From an uncultured bacterium (GTDB taxonomy: Bacteria; Bacillota; Bacilli; Lactobacillales; Lactobacillaceae), in NCBI GenBank assembly GCA_905214545.1, contig CAJMMO010000001.1:248001-312000 (forward strand): a stretch of DNA of 64,000 nucleotides, in the 5' to 3' direction. The translations under genes were made by a program, and so were the position numbers. This document shows, piece after piece, positions 20,101 to 27,468 of the stretch. The notes beneath the pieces were generated by a model. That model made no database searches. It was not told the DNA's origin and worked only from the letters and a program-made list of their open reading frames with translations. Numbering within the stretch: position 1 is the first letter of the stretch; the number at the start of each line of letters is the position of its first letter.

Positions 20101-20333
20101 ACATCGTGGGCAAGGTCCACGACGGCAACAACAACTTGCTGACGAAGATCTTCAACCACCAGGTCAAGATGGTCATCAACGTCACCGACTATTCCGACGA
20201 GGAAAACCAAGACGCGATCCAAATCCGCGACCGCGCCTTGAGTACGCACGTGCCGGTCTTCGGCAGCCTGCAGTCGGCCGAGTACGTCTTAAGTGTGCTG
20301 GAGTCGTTAGCTTTGACGACGCAGCCAATTTAA
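17163..20333 (+). CDS. CarB-like protein with degenerate ATP-grasp sites and intact allosteric domain
   Basis: Homologue of the carbamoyl-phosphate synthase large subunit at full family length (1056 aa). The ATG at 17163 lies inside the carA stop. Both synthetase halves are recognisable (LIIGSGPNIVGSVAELD; VIPGIIEHLEQSGSHASDS). The glycine-rich ATP loop is missing in each. The metal-binding ExN of the first half is G301-F-K303 in GFKPRIARSS; in the second it is Q830-M-K832 in FLQMKTYAGHN. The C-terminal MGS-like effector domain is well kept (GFKLLATEGTANIFAEAG, DGNNNLLTKI). Catalysis looks unlikely. With the altered CarA it may be a regulatory pseudoenzyme pair. Confidence 0.85.
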   Translation: MPKLSNYNKVLIIGSGPNIVGSVAELDLMTKQAIDALVAENVSVVLVNPNPATVATDKRPGVTVYLEPLTISFMKRILRMEEPDAIITAYGSLVGLNLTRKLLQDGILNEMGIELLTINKKALLLKLQGQQLNFCEENGLPTSQSWHLSKKTPLSDLIHKLTFPVQLTKYHRFVKNDHLRIKDAKQLQAYFDEEKQSEHFSLSDYRLTEDLSDWEEVVVDLLRDNLGNFNFFNMTTSLEPVGINSGDSVLVAPILDLNNDQIQRLRSLSRTLANLLDIHGVLSVHFAVSHQDDHDAFKILGFKPRIARSSLMAYRASCFSLGYITAKLALGYNLNEIEDPQSGLNAAIERILDMVAMKMPYWSFSNSDANHYQLGPRMLSSGEAISMGANFSTAFCKGIQTTVDFDKAYRVFTKTLAADEEQVLSQLREPDEMHLITLAAAFYRGLPLAEIQEATKWQPIYLEKIKQLTDLLHAIREAEALTPELALAAKKAGLSNRCLAAVAELAEQEVASLLSEWKIKPAYLEVSGSAGLTAPKIKAAYSAYGVENQVEPVDADDKILLLGLAPFQISQASEFDYMLYHACQTIKEAGYQTVILSNNSEAISTAYNVADMVYCDPVTLENVLAVAKKEGISKVLTEFSGKRVNGLREQLLAAGLQVLGHEDGQALRPRPGEEELAELGLQKAPHLRTTDPEAAYAFAKKTAFPLLIGGTSQGKKQKSAVVFDMPALRKYIVENKVEEILLSQFIDGQKYEATAIADGHDTVIPGIIEHLEQSGSHASDSIAVFKPQRLSAAHEALMRKAIVAISRKLHLLGPLNFTFLIAQGHVYFLQMKTYAGHNLAFLAKATGRDIVELGTEILLGRQFSKEELDPAFWAQDNDLIYVKMPVFSMLNYHGDNTFDSKMKNAGNVMGRDTALAKALYKGYSGAGLYIPSYGTIFISVKDKDKDHAIDLAKRFHRLGFKLLATEGTANIFAEAGITTDIVGKVHDGNNNLLTKIFNHQVKMVINVTDYSDEENQDAIQIRDRALSTHVPVFGSLQSAEYVLSVLESLALTTQPI

Positions 20334-20352
20334 AAATAAGAGGAGAAATTGC

Positions 20353-21744
20353 ATGAAATTCCACAAATACTTGCTGGTGCTGCCGGCACTGCCTTTTGTT
20401 TTCGGCTTTACCAACATTGCGCACCGCGGCGACAACCAATTGGGCAACTATGCCGAACACAGCTTTGAGTCTTATGACCGCGCTGACGCAGAGCAGGCCA
20501 ACTACCTCGAGCTGGACGTTTGGCGGACCAGCGACGGCGTGCTCGTGGTCAACCACGACCAAAACCTGGCCAGCCAGTTCGGCGTCAACGTCAACATCTC
20601 GACGACGCCCTACAAGCAGCTGCTTCAATACCGCAACCAGGCCGGCGAAACGATCCATACCTTAAGCGAGGTCTTGAGCCGCTACCAGGGCGACCCCAGT
20701 CTGAAGTTTATGATTGAGCCAAAAGATCCGCAGGCGCTGACTGGCATCATTGACCTTTTAAACCAGAAAGGCTTAGGAAGCAGAGCACTGCTGGAGTCGA
20801 CTTCGACCAGCGTGCTGCAGCAGGCGGCCAGCTTGGCGCCAAACATCGCGCGTGCGCAGCTGGGCGGCGACTACAACTTGACTGACGGCAGCCAGTACTA
20901 CGCCAGCGACCGCTACGACCAGCAGGCCAGCGCTTATTTGAAACAGCACGGCAAAAAGTACCTGCTCTGGGGCGTCAACGACGCTTCCGCGATGAAGCGG
21001 ATCGTGGATTCGGGCAACGTCGACGGCCTGATCACCGACTTCCCGGGCCGGCTGTCACAAATCTTGGGCATTAAGAACTACCCGGCCAAAAACATCAGCG
21101 GCAGCATCGTGATCAAGTACAAGAAAAACTGGAGCGTCAACGTTTGGAACGGATACGGTGCCCACCGCCGCTTCAGCGGCCAGCGCGTGAAAAACGGCAG
21201 CCGCCACACGGTCTACAAGGTCGCCATTGAAAACGGCCAGACCTGGTACAACATTGGCGGCAACCACTGGCTGGAAGGCAAGTACGTGGCCAGCTACCCG
21301 ATTCAAAAAGCCACTGGCACTGAGCAGGCGCCGAATATTCACCACGGCGTCTTGAAACTGGCCCAGCCGGCCGAAGTGTTCGGCGATCCAAACTTGCAGA
21401 GCTCTTTGGGCCGGACCTTGCCGGCAGGCACGAGCTGGAAGTTCTTTGCCAGCGTGCAACGCAACGGCAAGACTGCCTACAACCTCGGCAGCAACCAGTG
21501 GATCAGCGGCGACAATCTGCAGTCGGCAGAAACCGACTTTAACGGCGTCGTCCAGATCAAGTACAAGCCGGGCTACGGCATCAACATGTGGTCGAACCCC
21601 GACCTCACCGGCTTTACCGGCCGCCGCTTAAAGCACGGCACCCGCTGGCAAGTGTTTGCCCAGCGCACGGTCAACGGCCGCACAGTTTACAACTTGGGCG
21701 GCAAGCAGTGGATCGACAGCAAGTATGCAGTAAAAGTCGACTAA
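20353..21744 (+). CDS. Secreted glycerophosphodiester phosphodiesterase with three SH3-like repeats
   Basis: Begins with a hydrophobic export segment (MKFHKYLLVLPALPFVFGF) that runs straight into the GDPD active-site strand NIAHRGDN. ELDVWRTSDGVLVVNHD and MIEPK supply the remaining catalytic and metal residues. From about residue 248 there are three repeats of ~65 aa (IKYKKNWSVNVWNG..., LKLAQPAEVFGDP..., IKYKPGYGINMWSNP...), each ending in an YN-GG-WI/L type motif, as in SH3_8/GW-like wall-binding modules. Likely role: hydrolysis of glycerophosphodiesters, perhaps lipoteichoic-acid-derived, at the cell wall. The gene starts 19 bases after carB. Confidence 0.85.
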   Translation: MKFHKYLLVLPALPFVFGFTNIAHRGDNQLGNYAEHSFESYDRADAEQANYLELDVWRTSDGVLVVNHDQNLASQFGVNVNISTTPYKQLLQYRNQAGETIHTLSEVLSRYQGDPSLKFMIEPKDPQALTGIIDLLNQKGLGSRALLESTSTSVLQQAASLAPNIARAQLGGDYNLTDGSQYYASDRYDQQASAYLKQHGKKYLLWGVNDASAMKRIVDSGNVDGLITDFPGRLSQILGIKNYPAKNISGSIVIKYKKNWSVNVWNGYGAHRRFSGQRVKNGSRHTVYKVAIENGQTWYNIGGNHWLEGKYVASYPIQKATGTEQAPNIHHGVLKLAQPAEVFGDPNLQSSLGRTLPAGTSWKFFASVQRNGKTAYNLGSNQWISGDNLQSAETDFNGVVQIKYKPGYGINMWSNPDLTGFTGRRLKHGTRWQVFAQRTVNGRTVYNLGGKQWIDSKYAVKVD

Positions 21745-21757
21745 TATTTTTAATGAC

Positions 21758-21792
21758 AAAAAAGGCACTAGCTAAAAGCTAGTGCCTTTTTT
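21758..21792. terminator. Bidirectional terminator
   Basis: AAAAAAGGCACTAGCT-AAA-AGCTAGTGCCTTTTTT is a perfect hairpin between the convergent phosphodiesterase and rqcH genes. Confidence 0.9.
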
Positions 21793-21799
21793 ATTTTGT

Positions 21800-23491
21800 C
21801 TATTTAACTTGTTTTGCCAGCACGCTTTCTTCGTCGGGCGTGACCTCGATCGAGTTCTGGCCGCGGTAGATGACAAAACCAGGTTTTGCGCCGTTTGGCT
21901 TTTTCAAGGCCTTGTCTTGGACGTAGTCGACTTGGACGTGGCTTGAAGAGCGGCCCTTGGAGAAGTAGGCAGCGATTTCAGCGGCTTCGCGAATGTCTTC
22001 TTCGCTTGGGTCTGAGTCCCGCAAGATCGTGTGCGAACCCGGCATGTTTTTGACGTGGAACCAGTAGTCGGACTTGTTGGCCTTTTTAAAGGTCAGCCAG
22101 TCGTTTTCGTAGTTGTTCTTGCCAACTAAGACGGTCTTGCCGCTGGTCAGCTTAAACTGCGGCAGGTTCTTTTCGGTGATCTTCTTGCGCTTGCGCCGGC
22201 CCTTGGTCTGCTGGCGCAGGTAGCCTTGCTCGGTCAGCTCGTCCGTGATGGCGTCGATGTCTTGCGGGTCGGCATTGTCGATGGCCGTCTGGATCGAGTC
22301 GAAGTAGGCGAGGTTTTGCTGAGCGAGGTCGATCTGTTGCTTGACGTACTTGATAGAGTCGCGCAGCTTCTGGTAGCGCGTGAAGTACTTTTGGGCGTTG
22401 CGCACCGGCGGCAGGGCAGGGTCGAGCTTGATTTCCAGCGGGGCGTTGTTTTCGTAGTAGTTCGGCAGGCTGATCTTGGTCATGCCGGGCTTGACCTGGT
22501 TGAGGTAGGTCTCCAGCAGCTCGCCTTTGATGCGGTAGGACTCGGAGTTTTCGGCCAGGTCCAATTGGCTGGTCAGCTTGCCCAGCTTTTTCTCCAGCTT
22601 CTTGCGCTCGTTTTTGACGATCGTCGTGATCCGGCCGGCTTTTTGGCGCACCCAGTTGCGGTTGGCCTGTTCGCGGTAGAAGTCGGCGATGCCGGCGTTG
22701 ACGTCTGCGTTTTTAAAAAGCAGCTCGTAGCCTAAGTGGTAAGGCAGGTATAAGAACAGCCGGCGCTGGTGCTTGGCGTTCATCAGCACGCAGGCCTTGG
22801 GACTCTCCAGCTGTTTTAAAAAGGTTTGCAGGGACGCATAGGAATAGTCGTCTTCAAAGTAGCCCGTCAATTCGTTGCGGTCATCGCGGTCTAGGCCGCT
22901 GACCTTGGCCGCAAATTCTGCGGGACTCAACTCAGCTTTGAATTTCTTAAACTCGTCTGCCGTCACCGTGAGCGGGTTGATGCCTGCGCGCAGAGGCGGC
23001 AGCTCGTAGTGCGCTTTCGGCAGCAGGATCCGGGCCCGGTTTTCGTCAGGGTTGACCCGCTTTAACAGGTCGATGATCTGGCCGGAGTTTTCGTCGTAAA
23101 GGATGACGTTGCTGTGGCGGCCCATCAGCTCAACTGACAGGACTAAGCCGACCTCGTCGCCTAAGTCGTTGCGGTTTGAAAAGTGGAAGTTGACGATCCG
23201 GTCTAAGCCGACCTGGTCGATGCTCTTCAGGATGGACCCCGACAGGTACTTGCGCAGGACCATGGTGAAGGTCGGAGCGACGTCGGGGTTTTCCAGGTTT
23301 TGATCTAAGAAATAGAAACGCGGATATTGTGAATTCGCCGATAAGAGGAGCCGCAAATTCTGCCGGTCTTTTCTAAAGGTCAAAATTAAGTCGTGCTCAA
23401 AAGGCTGAGCAATTTTTGATAGCTTGCCGTCGAGCAGGGCAGGGGTGATCTGCTGGAGCAGGCTATGGATAAATAAACCATCGTAGGCCAT
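21800..23491 (-). CDS. rqcH: RqcH (NFACT family ribosome quality control factor)
   Basis: Binds stalled 50S subunits and adds C-terminal alanine tails to the nascent chain. The 563-aa protein has the NFACT-N domain (MAYDGLFIHSLLQQITP, VELMGRHSNVILYD), a central HhH/coiled-coil region rich in Lys/Glu/Leu (about 290-420), and the NFACT-R domain (GKNNYENDWLTFKKANKSD, HVKNMPGSHTILR, SSHVQVDYVQ). Older annotations call this fibronectin-binding protein FbpA. Length and motifs are normal. Confidence 0.93.
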   Translation of the reverse strand: MAYDGLFIHSLLQQITPALLDGKLSKIAQPFEHDLILTFRKDRQNLRLLLSANSQYPRFYFLDQNLENPDVAPTFTMVLRKYLSGSILKSIDQVGLDRIVNFHFSNRNDLGDEVGLVLSVELMGRHSNVILYDENSGQIIDLLKRVNPDENRARILLPKAHYELPPLRAGINPLTVTADEFKKFKAELSPAEFAAKVSGLDRDDRNELTGYFEDDYSYASLQTFLKQLESPKACVLMNAKHQRRLFLYLPYHLGYELLFKNADVNAGIADFYREQANRNWVRQKAGRITTIVKNERKKLEKKLGKLTSQLDLAENSESYRIKGELLETYLNQVKPGMTKISLPNYYENNAPLEIKLDPALPPVRNAQKYFTRYQKLRDSIKYVKQQIDLAQQNLAYFDSIQTAIDNADPQDIDAITDELTEQGYLRQQTKGRRKRKKITEKNLPQFKLTSGKTVLVGKNNYENDWLTFKKANKSDYWFHVKNMPGSHTILRDSDPSEEDIREAAEIAAYFSKGRSSSHVQVDYVQDKALKKPNGAKPGFVIYRGQNSIEVTPDEESVLAKQVK

Positions 23492-23711
23492 TTTTGCAAT
23501 CTCCTTTGTTCATAAAAGATACCTATTAATTATACGTCAGCAGACCCCAAATGGCTAAAGCGGAGTTTTCAATCTTTAGATATACTCTATTTTAAGAAAT
23601 ATGTTTTCACAAAGTGAAACCGGAAGAGCCTAAAAAAGAAGACTATCTTAATTTAAAGAACTAGTCTACAATATTAATATATAAGGCGGATGAGGCCGTC
23701 GTAGGAGACAA

Positions 23712-23753
23712 ATGAATGGAAAAGGCCTAAGCACAGGCGTTTTGAAGGATTGA
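23712..23753 (+). CDS. Possible 13-aa leader peptide upstream of marR
   Basis: A short frame MNGKGLSTGVLKD starts 5 bases after AGGAG (23703-23707), a better ribosome site than that of the downstream gene. It ends 4 bases before the marR ATG, and its last codons overlap the marR ribosome site (GAAGGA, 23744-23749). This fits a leader peptide that tunes MarR translation, but the evidence is position only. Confidence 0.35.
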   Translation: MNGKGLSTGVLKD

Positions 23754-23757
23754 TTGC

Positions 23758-24165
23758 ATGAATATCATTGATTTAGCGTTTATTTCTGACAAAATCAAAA
23801 AGGAAATATTTCACAAGACTAAGTTAAACATGTCACAAGTGCGCCTGATCTGCTTTTTCGAAAATAATGAGAATAAGCCGGTGGCCATGGGCGAGCTGGC
23901 AGAAAGCCTGCAGATTTCCCCGTCGACTTTGAGCCGGCAGCTGCACCAGCCCAAGACGGCAACTTTGCTGAGCAGCCAAAAGGTGGCCAACTCTTCATCT
24001 AAGAAGGTAGCTTTGAATGAGCGCGGCCAGGAGCTGGCTGCAGAACTGCGCAAGCAGCTGGGCGAGATGAACAAGCGGCTCACGGCTGACTGGCCGCAGG
24101 CAGAAGCCGACAGCTTTGCGACGATGGTCACACGCCTGCGGTCGCGCCTGGAACAAGAGTGCTGA
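23758..24165 (+). CDS. MarR-family transcriptional regulator
   Basis: The 135-aa protein has a winged-helix fold: MSQVRLICFFENNENKPVAMGELAESLQISPSTLSRQLHQ forms the helix-turn-helix, KKVALNERGQELAAELRKQL the wing and dimer helix. The first dimerisation helix is shorter than usual. It is monocistronic, with a terminator right after. The target is unknown; autoregulation is usual for the family. Confidence 0.8.
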   Translation: MNIIDLAFISDKIKKEIFHKTKLNMSQVRLICFFENNENKPVAMGELAESLQISPSTLSRQLHQPKTATLLSSQKVANSSSKKVALNERGQELAAELRKQLGEMNKRLTADWPQAEADSFATMVTRLRSRLEQEC

Positions 24166-24170
24166 TTTTG

Positions 24171-24194
24171 AGCGGTCGCAAGACCGCTTTTTTT
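24171..24194 (+). terminator. Terminator of marR
   Basis: AGCGGTC-GCAA-GACCGCT is followed by a run of T residues, 6 bases after the marR stop. Confidence 0.85.
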
Positions 24195-24199
24195 ATGCA

Positions 24200-24420
24200 A
24201 AAAAATAAGCCTTAAGCTTCTATGAAGTTCGGCTTAGATTGGGCAGACGTATGCTATAATTTCTTTATTGTCTAAAAAGCAGCTTCTAGTTATCTAATCA
24301 GAGACACAATGGACACGGTGTCAATTTAATGGCTTAGCGGGACGCCGCTTGAAACGGCTATAAACCGCAGTCCTACTTGTGTTATAATTTCTCTAGTTTA
24401 TTTTTAAGGAACGATCGATT
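24200..24420 (+). promoter_or_regulatory. Intergenic leader region with two -10 boxes upstream of degV
   Basis: No gene seen. TATAAT occurs at 24255-24260 and again at 24383-24388. A transcript from the first would have a ~155-base leader containing inverted segments (GACAC-CGTGTC; CCGC and CGGC blocks between 24337 and 24371). It matches no riboswitch class that I recognise. The second box sits 33 bases before the TTG start of degV. Confidence 0.35.
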
Positions 24421-25305
24421 TTGAAAATTGCAGTTATAACAGACAGCACTTGCACTCTGACCAAAGAAGAACAACAGCAATACAACATCAACGTCCTGTC
24501 GACGCCAATTGAAATCGGCGGTCAGGAATACCGCGAAGGCATTAACATTACTTCCGCCGAGCTTTTTGACAAGATTAACGCGGGCGAAGGTTTTCCGAAG
24601 ACTTCTCAGCCAAGCATGGGCGAGGCGCTGGAGCTGTGCCAAAACTTGCACGACGAAGGTTACGAAGCGATCATTATCATCACTTTGACGAACACGATCA
24701 GCGGTTGCTTCAACACCATGCAAAACATTGCGCGGATGCACCCGGAATTCAATATCTACCCTTATGACTCGCACCTGACGGTTAAGATGCAGGGTTATTT
24801 GGCGATTGCAGCTTCGATCATGGCCCAAAACGGGCTGGAGCCGGATGCAATCATTGAGCGTCTGGACCAGTTGCGGGCAACGATTGATGAGCTGTTCATC
24901 GTAAATGACTTGGGCTACTTGCGCCGGGGCGGCCGCTTGAGCAACGCTTCTGCTTTTGTCGGGACGCTGCTGCAGATTAAGCCGCTGCTTACTTTTGACA
25001 ACGACTCGGGCAAGATCGTGGCCTTTGACAAGGTTCGTTCCATGAAGAGGGCGCTGGCTAAGATTGAAGATCTGGCGCAAGAGCGCATCAGCAAGCTGGA
25101 ATACCGCGATAAGCTGCGTTTTTTGATCATTCACTCAAACGATGAAAACCAGGCTAAAAAGGTTTCAGAAGACATTAACCGTCTGATTCCTGGCCGGCCT
25201 GTGGAGATCGTTGAATTCAGTCCGGCGATTGCGACGCACTTAGGTGAAAAATCCTTGGGTATCGCTTGGATGTACGACCCGTTTGAATTTAACTTGAAGA
25301 AGTAA
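24421..25305 (+). CDS. DegV family fatty-acid-binding protein
   Basis: Second DegV/FakB-type protein of the window (294 aa). It begins MKIAVITDSTCTLT, with TSQPSMGEALELC and NTISGCFNTMQNIA in the fatty-acid pocket region and YLRRGGRLSNASAFVGTLLQIKPLL as the family signature. The start is TTG with AAGGA 10 bases upstream; no ATG is available in frame. It diverges from the first paralogue, so different chain specificity is plausible (inference). Confidence 0.88.
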   Translation: MKIAVITDSTCTLTKEEQQQYNINVLSTPIEIGGQEYREGINITSAELFDKINAGEGFPKTSQPSMGEALELCQNLHDEGYEAIIIITLTNTISGCFNTMQNIARMHPEFNIYPYDSHLTVKMQGYLAIAASIMAQNGLEPDAIIERLDQLRATIDELFIVNDLGYLRRGGRLSNASAFVGTLLQIKPLLTFDNDSGKIVAFDKVRSMKRALAKIEDLAQERISKLEYRDKLRFLIIHSNDENQAKKVSEDINRLIPGRPVEIVEFSPAIATHLGEKSLGIAWMYDPFEFNLKK

Positions 25306-25316
25306 CTACAAACAAA

Positions 25317-25348
25317 AAGTCCTGCAGTACTTGCTGCAGGGCTTTTTT
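25317..25348. terminator. Bidirectional terminator between degV and xerS
   Basis: CCTGCAG-N6-CTGCAGG with A and T tails lies between the convergent genes and marks the point where gene orientation changes. Confidence 0.85.
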
Positions 25349-26420
25349 ATTGTCTTTTTTCGTCTTGTTTATTGATGTCATTTAAGGCATCGCGCTGTTT
25401 TTGCTGGTCCACGTGCGTATACAGGTCGGTGGCCGATGTGCCTTTCTGCCCGAGCTGCTGGGCCACCAGCACCTGGTCTTTGGTGATGCTGTACAACTCC
25501 GAAGCGGTGGTGTGCCGCAGCTTGTGGGGCGTCAGCGGGTGGCCGAACGCCGCCGAATACTTGTTGACGAGCTTTTCGATCGAGTTGGTCGTGATCCGTC
25601 TGGTTTGATCATGCCAGACCGTTAAAAACAGGGCCTGTTCTTTTTTGTCTGCGTGGTAGCGGTCAGCCCTGATCTTCAAATAGTTCTGCACGTAAGGCAA
25701 GGTCCAGGCCGCAATCGGCACGCTGTCGCGCTGGCCGCCTTTACGCGTCACGTCCAGCGTGGCATCTTTCATGTTCAGGTCGCTCAAGTTGACGCCGGCA
25801 CACTCTGAGACGCGGACGCCGGTGCCTAAGATCAAGGCGATGATGGCCAGGTCCCTCTCCTTGTTCCTCTTGAAGGAGGGGAGGGCTTGTTTGCTGGCCT
25901 TGTGCTCGTACTCTTGGTCGATGAAGTTTAAGAAGTCGTATTTGAGCTCGCCGCGCAGCATGTGCGACTCCAAGACGTGGGCGCGGTAGTTCAGCGTTTT
26001 TGACGAGTTCAGCGAATCGATCTTTAACATGACGTTGCGGTCAAAGTAAGGTTCGCCGTGGTTGTTGTCGGCGGTGATGGTTAAGAACTTGAACAGCGAC
26101 CGCAAGGCGTTGATTGAGCGGTTGATGGTCGTTGGCGAGTTTAGGCGGCCTTGTTTGTTTTTGGTGTGCTTTAGATAATCGATGTAAAGCATGATGTCGT
26201 TGCGGCGCAGGTTGGCTAAGGTGTATGTGGAGATTTCGGCGTTGCTGGCAGCGTCGCTGATTTTGGAAGCGCGCAGCCAGTCGAAAAAGCGTCTAATTTC
26301 GGTCAGGTATTGGTAAGACGTCGTCAGCGAATGATTGGTGCCCAGGTAAAACTGTTTGACGAAGTCTGGCTCTTTGGCGAGTTCTTCTTTGATTAAGCTT
26401 AAGTATTTTTGTGTTTCCAT
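25347..26420 (-). CDS. xerS: Tyrosine recombinase XerS (chromosome dimer resolution)
   Basis: Single-protein Xer recombinase of the streptococcal/lactobacillar type, acting with FtsK at dif. From the ATG at 26420 it is 357 aa, the size of XerS (356 aa). Characteristic segments are INRSINALRSLFKFLT, GEPYFDRNVM and KRNKERDLAIIALILGTGVR. Catalytic residues: Arg203, Lys227 (TRKGGQRDS), His299 and Arg302 (HKLRHT), Tyr334 (DLYTHV). The usual His of LGH is Gln325 (QQLGQKG). An alternative GTG start lies at 26450. Neither start has an ideal ribosome site. Confidence 0.88.
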   Translation of the reverse strand: METQKYLSLIKEELAKEPDFVKQFYLGTNHSLTTSYQYLTEIRRFFDWLRASKISDAASNAEISTYTLANLRRNDIMLYIDYLKHTKNKQGRLNSPTTINRSINALRSLFKFLTITADNNHGEPYFDRNVMLKIDSLNSSKTLNYRAHVLESHMLRGELKYDFLNFIDQEYEHKASKQALPSFKRNKERDLAIIALILGTGVRVSECAGVNLSDLNMKDATLDVTRKGGQRDSVPIAAWTLPYVQNYLKIRADRYHADKKEQALFLTVWHDQTRRITTNSIEKLVNKYSAAFGHPLTPHKLRHTTASELYSITKDQVLVAQQLGQKGTSATDLYTHVDQQKQRDALNDINKQDEKRQ

Positions 26421-26465
26421 TTTAAAAGTTTGATTGCCCTTCCTTGTCACGATAGTGGGGGAGAC

Positions 26466-26864
26466 TTAGGCGTTGAGCTTATGTTTTAAAGCTTCGGTAA
26501 GAGTGGCTGAAAAATTGATTTTGGCATCTTTGCCCAAGTCGTTTAAGTATTTGGGAATGGTGAGCGTCTTTTTGACGACAGTATTTTGTTCTTTTTCCCG
26601 TTCGAGTTCTAGGTTGACTGAGACTGGCATCAGCCAATCGTCTTGGTTGGTTAACCAGTCTTTATGCGGCTTTTGCGAAGGAGCTGCGACGTGTTCGTGG
26701 GTATCTTCGGCTGTCAGCAAGTAGCCGGCGAGTGCGTCATGCGCGCTTTTAATGGCATCTTGCAGGCTAGCGCCGAAGGTTGCAGCATATGGGTCTAAGT
26801 CGGGAAAAGTGACTTCATATTGGCCATCTTTGTTTAAATGGAATTTTGCAAAATAGGTAATCAT
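26466..26864 (-). CDS. Orphan HicB-family antitoxin-like protein
   Basis: The N-terminal degraded-RNase-H HicB fold is clear (FHLNKDGQYEVTFPDLDPYAATFG and SLQDAIKSAHDALAGYLL). The C-terminus looks like a ribbon-helix-helix DNA-binding domain (KKTLTIPKYLNDLGKDAKIN). No hicA toxin gene lies on either side, so this is an orphan, probably a self-regulating DNA-binding protein. It sits between xerS and the dif-like site. An inverted repeat overlaps its promoter region. Confidence 0.78.
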   Translation of the reverse strand: MITYFAKFHLNKDGQYEVTFPDLDPYAATFGASLQDAIKSAHDALAGYLLTAEDTHEHVAAPSQKPHKDWLTNQDDWLMPVSVNLELEREKEQNTVVKKTLTIPKYLNDLGKDAKINFSATLTEALKHKLNA

Positions 26865-26912
26865 GGTGAAACTCCATATTAGCTGTGAAATTAGTTGATT
26901 AGATATATCAGT

Positions 26913-26936
26913 AGTATAACACGTGCTAAAACACGT
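26913..26936 (-). promoter_or_regulatory. hicB promoter with inverted-repeat operator
   Basis: On the - strand, TATACT (26913-26918) is a good -10 box. The inverted repeat ACGTG-N6-CACGT (26921-26936) lies just upstream, in the -35/-10 spacer, as expected for HicB autorepression. Confidence 0.5.
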
Positions 26937-27246
26937 ATTAGCGATTAAGGGTTGAAAAACTGACGAAGTTTACAAAGCAAATTGCATCAGCAAAGCATTA
27001 ATTAGCTAGTCAGCTCTGATGGTCTTCACTCATCGCAGACTGAACATCGTCTTGAATAGTCTCATCAGCTCCCAATAATTACTCTTGTTGATTATTTTTG
27101 CTCGGCTTGCTTTTGGCAACGCTTTGATAATTTTGACGGACACTTTTATTCAGCTTTGAATGTTTTTTTATATAAATTAAATTCAAACAAAGCTTAAAAA
27201 CTGCGTCCATATAGATAGCCCATGTTTGCGAGGGAGGTCTATCTAC

Positions 27247-27276
27247 CTATGTTTAAAATTATAGTTTTAATGATAG
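27247..27276. other. dif: dif-like chromosome dimer resolution site
   Basis: A 30-base imperfect palindrome: CTAT-N2-TTAAAA-TTATAG-TTTTAA-N2-ATAG. It has two 12-base arms around a 6-base centre, the architecture of Xer dif sites. On the - strand the core reads AAAACTATAATTTT, which matches the dif-SL core as I remember it from streptococci and lactococci. xerS lies ~830 bases away on the same strand, and the overall gene direction flips nearby. Confidence 0.72.
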
Positions 27277-27414
27277 CGGCCGTCAAGTTTAAGAGGAGAG
27301 CGCTGATTTAGCCGGTTTGCCAAGACCGCAATTCTGACGTGTTTAATTGGTAATCATTCAGCAAGCAAAATATTTTTGCAGTAGTTTTATGAACCAGCAA
27401 GTCAAATTCAAGGC

Positions 27415-27449
27415 AAAAAAGACTCGCAAGATTAGTTGCGAGTCTTTTT
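27415..27449. terminator. Bidirectional terminator downstream of pemK
   Basis: AAAAAAGACTCGCAA-GATTAG-TTGCGAGTCTTTTT is a perfect hairpin, 20 bases after the toxin stop on the - strand. Confidence 0.88.
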
Positions 27450-27468
27450 CATTGATACCTTTATTGAG

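Larger units (their letters stand above)
26865..27468. other. 604-base non-coding stretch around the predicted terminus
   Basis: It holds the hicB control region, the dif-like palindrome (27247-27276) and a bidirectional terminator (27415-27449). On the - strand, about 27005-27180, short start-less frames with biased Lys/Ser/Asn/Gln content (one ending SKNNQQE before a stop) look like remnants of a decayed gene. No intact gene is seen. Confidence 0.6.

Noticed and set aside
23492..23711. Small RNA upstream of marR
   Set aside because: Only a weak promoter (TACAAT) and no terminator before marR; it is more simply a 5' leader.
24290..24420. T-box or PreQ1 riboswitch upstream of degV
   Set aside because: No T-box sequence, specifier loop or known aptamer core was found.
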